20,537 bases of DNA from Saprospiraceae bacterium. Its GTDB lineage: Bacteria; Bacteroidota; Bacteroidia; Chitinophagales; Saprospiraceae. The notes beneath the pieces are model-generated. The model had not been told where the DNA came from and made no database searches. It saw only the letters and a list, made by a program, of their open reading frames with translations. Each line of letters begins with the position of its first letter. Position 1 is the stretch's first letter. Both the position numbers and the translations under genes were made by a program. This document shows positions 15,798 through 20,537 of this stretch, in pieces. The stretch spans positions 1-20,537 of the forward strand of contig JADKFC010000009.1 in NCBI GenBank assembly GCA_016717655.1, written 5' to 3'.

Positions 15798-16679
15798 ATG
15801 AATCAAAAAACTGAAATCACCTTAGCCAGCTGGCTTCAACTTTTTATCCTTGGGGTCATTTGGGGAAGTTCATTTATTCTGATCAAAAGATCCCTGGTTG
15901 GGCTCAGCCCGGTTGAAGTAGCTAGCTTTAGGATTGCCATTGCCTGTGTGGCCTTGATGCCCTTTGTTATTACCCAGTTCAGACAGATTGATTGGAAAAA
16001 ATGGTATAAATTTTTGTTTGTAGGTTTAACCACTACGGGCATACCTTCTTTTTGTTTTGCCTTTGCCCAGACCCATGTAGACAGCGCAACTGCAGGTATC
16101 CTGAATGCACTGACTCCCATTTTTACCCTATTAATCAGTGTTTGGCTTTTCAATGCCCGATTTGAATGGGGCAAATTGGCGGGTGTTATGATTGGCTTTG
16201 TGGGTGCCGGTCTGCTGGTGTACAATGCCGGTGGTGGGGTACAGGGTAGCAATGCCTGGTATAGTCTGCTTATTCTTTTGGCTACCATTTGTTATGGCTT
16301 TAACGCCAATGCCGTCAAGCAGTTTTTTCCTTCCACCAGCTCTGTCACCGTTTCAGCAGTGGCCTTTGTTATGGTTGGTTTTCCTCCCTTACTTTATCTG
16401 ATTTTTTCCGGGTCCCTGATCCATGCCTTTCAAAATCCGGCAAGCCACCCTTCTTTAATGGCGGTCGCATTGCTGTCATTGTTGTGTACGGTGCTGGCCA
16501 ATATTGTCTTTTACCGTTTGATTCAGCATACCAATGCAGTTTTTGGGTCTTCGGTCACCTTCTTAATTCCGGTGGTGGCTTCACTGTGGGGCTTATTTGA
16601 TGGGGAAGATTTTGGCATTTACCACGTAATATCTATGTTTTCTATCCTCATCGCTCTGCTCATCATTCGCAGAAAATAG
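15798..16679 (+). CDS. EamA/DMT family transporter
   Basis: Inner-membrane transporter of the drug/metabolite superfamily, intact, 293 residues, ten hydrophobic helices in two EamA repeats. The N-terminal repeat shows LGVIWGSSFILIKRSL and PVEVASFRIAIACVAL; the end of the first repeat has TAGILNALTPIFTLLISV and the usual Gly-rich helix (LAGVMIGFVGAGLLVY). The second repeat has GSSVTFLIPVVASLWGLFDGE and ends with a basic tail (IIRRK). The exported or imported substrate cannot be told. ATG 15798 was chosen over a TTG nine bases upstream because that TTG overlaps the -7 element. It converges on the TrpF-like gene with a 3-base gap. Confidence 0.9.
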   Translation: MNQKTEITLASWLQLFILGVIWGSSFILIKRSLVGLSPVEVASFRIAIACVALMPFVITQFRQIDWKKWYKFLFVGLTTTGIPSFCFAFAQTHVDSATAGILNALTPIFTLLISVWLFNARFEWGKLAGVMIGFVGAGLLVYNAGGGVQGSNAWYSLLILLATICYGFNANAVKQFFPSTSSVTVSAVAFVMVGFPPLLYLIFSGSLIHAFQNPASHPSLMAVALLSLLCTVLANIVFYRLIQHTNAVFGSSVTFLIPVVASLWGLFDGEDFGIYHVISMFSILIALLIIRRK

Positions 16680-16682
16680 TCC

Positions 16683-17231
16683 TTATAAATTTCCGAGCAT
16701 TTCAAACAGGGCATCTACCTCATCAAATGATTTAATTCCAGGCTTGTCTTCGGTACCAGTTCTTACTACAATTCCAGTGTTGGGAAAAGATGCCAGAAAT
16801 TGAATCCATTCATGACTGAATTCTGGTAGATCAAAATAAACGGTTCGGTCTTCTCTTTCCACCAAAAGGCTTGTATCTAAAGCGGATGGCGCAAGGTTGG
16901 GCCCCACTTTGTAAACAACAATAGCTGCTTCTGCTGCCTGGTTGATTTCATCAATTACAACAATAGAAGGCACATCATATTCATAAACTCTGTTGTAGGG
17001 TAGCAGCAAATAATCAGTTCCCGAGGTATGAAATAAATCTTCCTGTTTATCAGCTTTGGTTGTGTGATCAAATTCAGCCACCGTTTTAGGACCTTCAATC
17101 CACTCTTTGATGCTGTAAATAGTGCCTATGTTTTGGGCATTGATGGCAAAACCTGCCAGACTCACGTCCATGGCGGCAAAATACCTGGCTACAGTAAGGT
17201 CTTGAATACCTGACGCATATATTTTAATCAT
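16683..17231 (-). CDS. TrpF-like (phosphoribosylanthranilate isomerase-like) protein, probably not catalytic
   Basis: 182-residue intact protein. Its ends resemble the TIM-barrel enzyme TrpF: the N-terminus IKIYASGIQDLTVARYFAAM aligns by eye with the TrpF start KICGLT...A, followed by LAGFAIN where TrpF has GFIF; the C-terminus has GTEDKPGIKSFDEVDALFEM, matching the TrpF SGVExxPGxKD motif. The catalytic Cys of the KICG motif is absent (IYAS), and the middle part is diverged. The acidic content is high and no signal peptide is seen. It is not in a trp operon: its neighbours are a transporter and a SET protein. A repurposed barrel or pseudo-enzyme is likely; this remote similarity is by eye only. 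Confidence 0.6.
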   Translation of the reverse strand: MIKIYASGIQDLTVARYFAAMDVSLAGFAINAQNIGTIYSIKEWIEGPKTVAEFDHTTKADKQEDLFHTSGTDYLLLPYNRVYEYDVPSIVVIDEINQAAEAAIVVYKVGPNLAPSALDTSLLVEREDRTVYFDLPEFSHEWIQFLASFPNTGIVVRTGTEDKPGIKSFDEVDALFEMLGNL

Positions 17232-17235
17232 ATCA

Positions 17236-17243
17236 CAAAGATA
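17236..17243 (-). promoter_or_regulatory. -7 element of the TrpF-like gene
   Basis: TATCTTTG on the minus strand, only four bases before the ATG at 17231, so the message is probably leaderless. Confidence 0.6.
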
Positions 17244-17421
17244 AAAGACAATTGTAATTTCAGAAACTTCCCCAACAAGTATAGCTGCTATCTGGCATTA
17301 AGGATTTCCCGTTACTAGGGGGGCAATTTATTTTTTTTCAAATAATGATAGAAATGTGACCATAATAGATGAGGTCATCATTTTTTTTTTGAAATTTGTC
17401 GTCAATTCAAAAATCAGCAAA

Positions 17422-17886
17422 GTGGCAAAAAAACCAAAATTTGTAGTGATGGAGTCCCCCGTACATGGCAGGGGAGTCTTTGCGGCAAAAGACATAAAAA
17501 AAGGCAAAAAAATCATTGAATATACCGGCAACGTTATTTCCTGGGATGAGGCCAACAAAAGATTTATTGACAACGAAGAACACTCATTTACCATGTTTTT
17601 TGGTATCGATGAAGACCAGGTAATTGATGGCGCTGACAATGGCAATGAAGCCAGGTACATCAATCACAGCTGTAAACCCAACTGCGAGGCTAAAAATAAA
17701 GATGGCAGGATATTTATTTACGCCAGAAAGGATATTAAAAAAGGCAAAGAACTCTTTTATGACTACCGCCTTGAAATTGAGGGCAAAATCACCAAAAAGG
17801 TGCTGAAAAAATATGCCTGCTTTTGTGGTTCAAAAAATTGCAGGGGAACACAGCTGGATGTTAAGCCCAAGCAGGAAAACAACTAG
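17422..17886 (+). CDS. SET domain protein lysine methyltransferase
   Basis: S-adenosylmethionine-dependent lysine methyltransferase of SET type, about 154 residues, consisting almost only of the SET and post-SET regions. Seen in order: HGRGVFAAKDIKKGKKIIEYTG (SET-N; written in pieces HGRGVFAAKD and IIEYTG), a central insert (FTMFFGIDEDQVIDGADNGN), the cofactor/knot motif ARYINHSCKPNC, the DYR with preceding ELFYDY, and a post-SET Cys cluster CFCGSKNCRG that can bind zinc with the Cys of NHSC. All signature residues are present, so it should be active. The start is uncertain: GTG 17422 (MAKKPKFVV) lies right before the domain; GTG 17356 would add 22 residues. Its protein target in bacteria is unknown. 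Its stop codon overlaps the stop of the opposite gene. Confidence 0.85.
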   Translation: MAKKPKFVVMESPVHGRGVFAAKDIKKGKKIIEYTGNVISWDEANKRFIDNEEHSFTMFFGIDEDQVIDGADNGNEARYINHSCKPNCEAKNKDGRIFIYARKDIKKGKELFYDYRLEIEGKITKKVLKKYACFCGSKNCRGTQLDVKPKQENN

Positions 17887-18742
17887 CCCCTTTTTCGTCG
17901 CTGAGCCCCAATGGCCTGAAGCACCCCATCGATTTTATCGTTGGGCACAGTCATAGATAATACATATTGTTTGATTTTTAATTGGTCGCCCTCTATGGCT
18001 ATCCATCCTGAGCCACGACAGGGACCCATCCAGGTATCCAAAACCTCATCAAACCAGATCATTCTCCTCTCTCCGTCGAAATGAAGGTTTCTGCTGATTT
18101 TCACAAAATCCCAAGCCTTACCCTTCTTAAAATAAGGCGCTGCAAAGTCGAGAAATTGTTCTTTGTTCCACACCTCCAAAGCTATCTGTACCTATAAAAC
18201 TGCATCCTCAGCCAACGCATTAAAATAGGCAGCACTATCAGCTTTGGTTGCTACAGCATGCCGGCGAATCCAACAAAAAGCCCGGCAGCCGCTTTTTGTT
18301 CTCCCATACAATTCGTTTTATTCCTGGTGTCATCAATGCCGGTCAATTTCCAACCTGTTTCTGATTTTAAAAAGTGAAAAACATTGACCCCGCAATGACT
18401 AAATTTCCCCCGAAAAAAGAAATCATACTCCATGCTTACGGTTGCAGCCTTGTCTCTGACTTCCTCTTTCAAATCCCGGATCTGTTCATCCAGCTCTCTG
18501 GCTTTAAAGGATTCAGCGACCGGATGAATTCTTCCATCTGATGCATTCTGTGTTGTTGGTTCCTTTTTTTCCCAACAGCAGTGGAGCATAGTTTGGCACC
18601 CGCCAGGCTCATGTTTTTAATGCCCAGGGTATCTATATAGGCCATGCTCCTGAAAAATGATTTTACCAACTCAGTAGGTGTTTGAGAAAGGGATAGAAAA
18701 GGCAACAGCAAACAGCAAAAGAACCAGACTTTTTAATTTCAT
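17883..18742 (-). CDS. Secreted protein with two tandem NTF2-like domains, frameshifted
   Basis: The ATG at 18742 starts a signal peptide (MKLKSLVLLLFAVAFSIPFS). The first NTF2/SnoaL-like domain reads TPTELVKSFFRSMAYIDTLG, ARELDEQIRDL, FSHCGVNVFHFLKSETGWKL and DDTRNKTNC. The second reads TKADSAAYFNALAEDAV, WNKEQFLDFAAPYFKKGKAW, WFDEVLDTWMGPCRGSGW and YVLSMTVPNDKIDGVL. Both have the cone-shaped helix-then-sheet plan of the family; the molecular role is unknown. Frames change near 18690, 18560, 18270, 18205 and 18185, so it could be one fused gene of about 285 residues or two adjacent genes; no spacer between the domains favours fusion. The frameshifts lie in otherwise clean sequence, so real decay is possible here. 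Confidence 0.65.
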
Positions 18743-18886
18743 TTTCAATAATTTAAGAGGCTAATGTAGCGTTTTGGTGGAGATATTCAAAAATTGTCGA
18801 TAAAATCGATGCTTTAATCGAAGAAACAGAAATGTGCTGCAACGGGGTGCGAATTTGCATCGTCTTTACCCTCACAAATCACCTTT

Positions 18887-20537
18887 ATGAAACCATTGTT
18901 TATTTTTTGTTTTTTATTTTCAATTTCAAGTCTTTTTGGCCAGCAAATATCTGGCACCATCAAAGATGCAAATGGTAATGCAATAGAATTTGTTTCTGTA
19001 ATCCTATTTCAGTCATCCGATAGTTTATTGGTCAAAGGAGAAGTTACCGACAACCAGGGCAAATTTAATATCTCGGGAACGCAACCTGGCAAATATTATA
19101 TTGAATGTTCATTCGTTGGATTTGAAACATACAGGTCCTCAGAATTTACCCTGGATGACAATAAAGGTATGGATTTTGGCAATATAGCTCTCCTGGCATC
19201 AACCCAAATGATTGAGGAAGTAACGGTTAAGGCCAGAAAACCACTGATTGAAATCCAGGCAGATAAGATGATTTTGAATACCGATGCCAGTATCTCGGCA
19301 GTTGGCTCCAACGGCCTCGACTTATTGAGAAAGGCACCCGGGGTAACGATTGACAACAATGAAAACATCCAACTCAAAGGTAAAAACGGTGTCAATATCT
19401 ACATTGACGGTAAGCCCAGCTACCTGAGTCCCTCAGAATTGGCCAGTCTGCTAAAAGGACTTACTTCTGCAGACATTGAAGCCATTGAAATCATTACCAA
19501 CCCATCTGCCAAATTTGACGCCCAGGGAAATGCCGGCATCATCAACCTGAGACTCAGAAAAAATAAAAATTTTGGAACCAATGGAAATCTGAACCTAAGT
19601 GGAGGATATGGCAAATACCATAAATCCTATGCCTCGCTCAACCTCAACAATCGCAATAAAAAAGTCAACACCTTTGGCAATTTTGGGATAGGAAATAATA
19701 AATATTATAATGAACTCAATTTAAGACGTGAGCAAGATGGTGCCATTTATGACCAAAGACAGTCGCAGGTCAATTCCAACGTGCCTGTGAATGGCAAAAT
19801 TGGGGTTGACTACTATGCCAATGACAAGCATACTTTTGGTATTTTGTTTAATGGCAACACACAAATGATCGACAAGGAATACATCAGCACCAGCAGAACC
19901 AATATTTACTCTCAGCTGAGTCCTACCAGGATTGATTCTACCCTGGATGCATCCAATACCATTACCAATCATTCTTATAATGCCAATGTAAACCTGAATT
20001 ATCGTTTTACGGATACCATAGGCAATGAGCTATCTGTAGACCTGGACAAAGGGTATTTTACTGCCACATCAACCAGTATGCAACCCAATAGATACATCAA
20101 CGGTAATACTGGTGAGGTTACCACCCGAAGAGATTTTACCAATAATACGCCGTCTAATATAGATATATCGACCGCGAAACTGGATTATACACATACGTTT
20201 AAAAAATCAGGGCTTCGATTGAGTTCCGGGGGCAAATATGCCAGGGTAATAACCGAAAACACCTTTGATTTTTTCAATTTGGTAGATGGAAGTCCCATTA
20301 AAGACATAGATCAATCCAACAAATTCAATTACACGGAAGAAGTTTCCGCTTTGTACCTCAATTTGGCCGGGGGTAAAGGCAAATGGAACTACCAGGCTGG
20401 TGTAAGAATGGAAAACACACACTCTATTGGTGATTTGAGAAGAGATACCAGCATTGCAGCCCAGCCCAATGACTATGTAGACAGAAATTATACAGGCTTG
20501 TTTCCAAGTGCAGCGCTGACCTACAACCACAGTGAAA
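18887..20537 (+). CDS. TonB-dependent receptor / outer membrane beta-barrel family protein, partial at window end
   Basis: Outer-membrane receptor of the carboxypeptidase-regulatory-like type with a beta-barrel (OMP_b-brl_3-like), intact for 550 codons and open at the window edge. The ATG at 18887 gives a signal peptide (MKPLFIFCFLFSISSLFG). A CarboxypepD_reg-like domain follows (ISGTIKDANGNAIEFVSVIL ... YYIECSFVGFETY, residues about 21-90), then a short TonB-interacting linker (IEEVTVKARKP), the plug domain (DLLRKAPGVTIDNNENIQLK, NGVNIYIDGKPSYLS, DIEAIEIITNPSAKFDAQGN), and barrel strands starting near residue 225. This type often takes up peptides, glycans or metal chelates; no SusD partner is visible in the window. 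Divergent from the NTF2-like gene across 144 bases. Confidence 0.9.
   Translation, partial: MKPLFIFCFLFSISSLFGQQISGTIKDANGNAIEFVSVILFQSSDSLLVKGEVTDNQGKFNISGTQPGKYYIECSFVGFETYRSSEFTLDDNKGMDFGNIALLASTQMIEEVTVKARKPLIEIQADKMILNTDASISAVGSNGLDLLRKAPGVTIDNNENIQLKGKNGVNIYIDGKPSYLSPSELASLLKGLTSADIEAIEIITNPSAKFDAQGNAGIINLRLRKNKNFGTNGNLNLSGGYGKYHKSYASLNLNNRNKKVNTFGNFGIGNNKYYNELNLRREQDGAIYDQRQSQVNSNVPVNGKIGVDYYANDKHTFGILFNGNTQMIDKEYISTSRTNIYSQLSPTRIDSTLDASNTITNHSYNANVNLNYRFTDTIGNELSVDLDKGYFTATSTSMQPNRYINGNTGEVTTRRDFTNNTPSNIDISTAKLDYTHTFKKSGLRLSSGGKYARVITENTFDFFNLVDGSPIKDIDQSNKFNYTEEVSALYLNLAGGKGKWNYQAGVRMENTHSIGDLRRDTSIAAQPNDYVDRNYTGLFPSAALTYNHSE

Noticed and set aside
15836..16288. Minus-strand open frame of 150 codons
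   Set aside because: Antisense to the intact EamA transporter; no start context or promoter, and no recognisable family.
1..20537. CRISPR array, tRNA, insertion sequence or prophage
   Set aside because: No regularly spaced repeats, cloverleaf sequences, transposase motifs, terminal repeats or phage genes were found on either strand.

Overview
This window is a piece of a Bacteroidota chromosome, possibly from the Saprospiraceae. The evidence is: repeated promoter elements of the Bacteroidota form TAnnTTTG, two TonB-dependent outer-membrane receptors, a surface protein combining a dockerin repeat with a type IX secretion (T9SS) tail, a TIGR02757/DUF2400 gene behind infB, and the lack of Shine-Dalgarno sequences. 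The family-level placement is a guess from the dockerin/T9SS protein style.

Layout. 1-2169 (+): 3' part of a dockerin/T9SS surface protein. 2236-2601 (-): RNase P RNA, with its promoter back to back with that of a bile acid:sodium symporter family gene (2644-3577, +). 3623-5810 (-): FecA-like TonB-dependent receptor. 6070-6435 (-): DoxX-like membrane protein with a strong terminator. 6667-12012 (+): promoter, a terminator-shaped leader hairpin, then rimP, nusA, infB and a DUF2400 gene, the translation/transcription operon. 12080-12836: a hairpin-rich accessory stretch with a 44-residue small membrane or secreted protein on the minus strand. 12837-14358 (+): an unrecognised helical-repeat protein of about 507 residues, divergent from the small gene. 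14375-15703 (-): HAD hydrolase and chloramphenicol-acetyltransferase-like gene in one operon. 15798-16679 (+): EamA/DMT transporter. 16683-17231 (-): TrpF-like protein lacking the catalytic Cys. 17422-17886 (+): SET-domain methyltransferase. 17883-18742 (-): tandem NTF2-like secreted protein. 18887 to the window end (+): outer-membrane beta-barrel TonB-dependent receptor, cut by the window edge.

Sequence quality. Many genes from 1 to about 14,700 carry small frameshifts, including essential single-copy rimP, nusA and infB, while their encoded protein sequence stays well conserved across the shifts. This points to indel errors in the assembly rather than pseudogenes. Apart from the NTF2-like gene, sequence after 15,000 is almost clean. 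CDS entries marked frameshifted give the outer limits of the gene, not one open frame.

No CRISPR array, tRNA, IS element or phage module was found. The best candidate for something undescribed is the 12.1-14.4 kb stretch: a small membrane or secreted peptide gene with its own promoter and terminator, structured flanking RNA, and a divergent helical-repeat protein. A peptide-receptor role for this pair is speculation.
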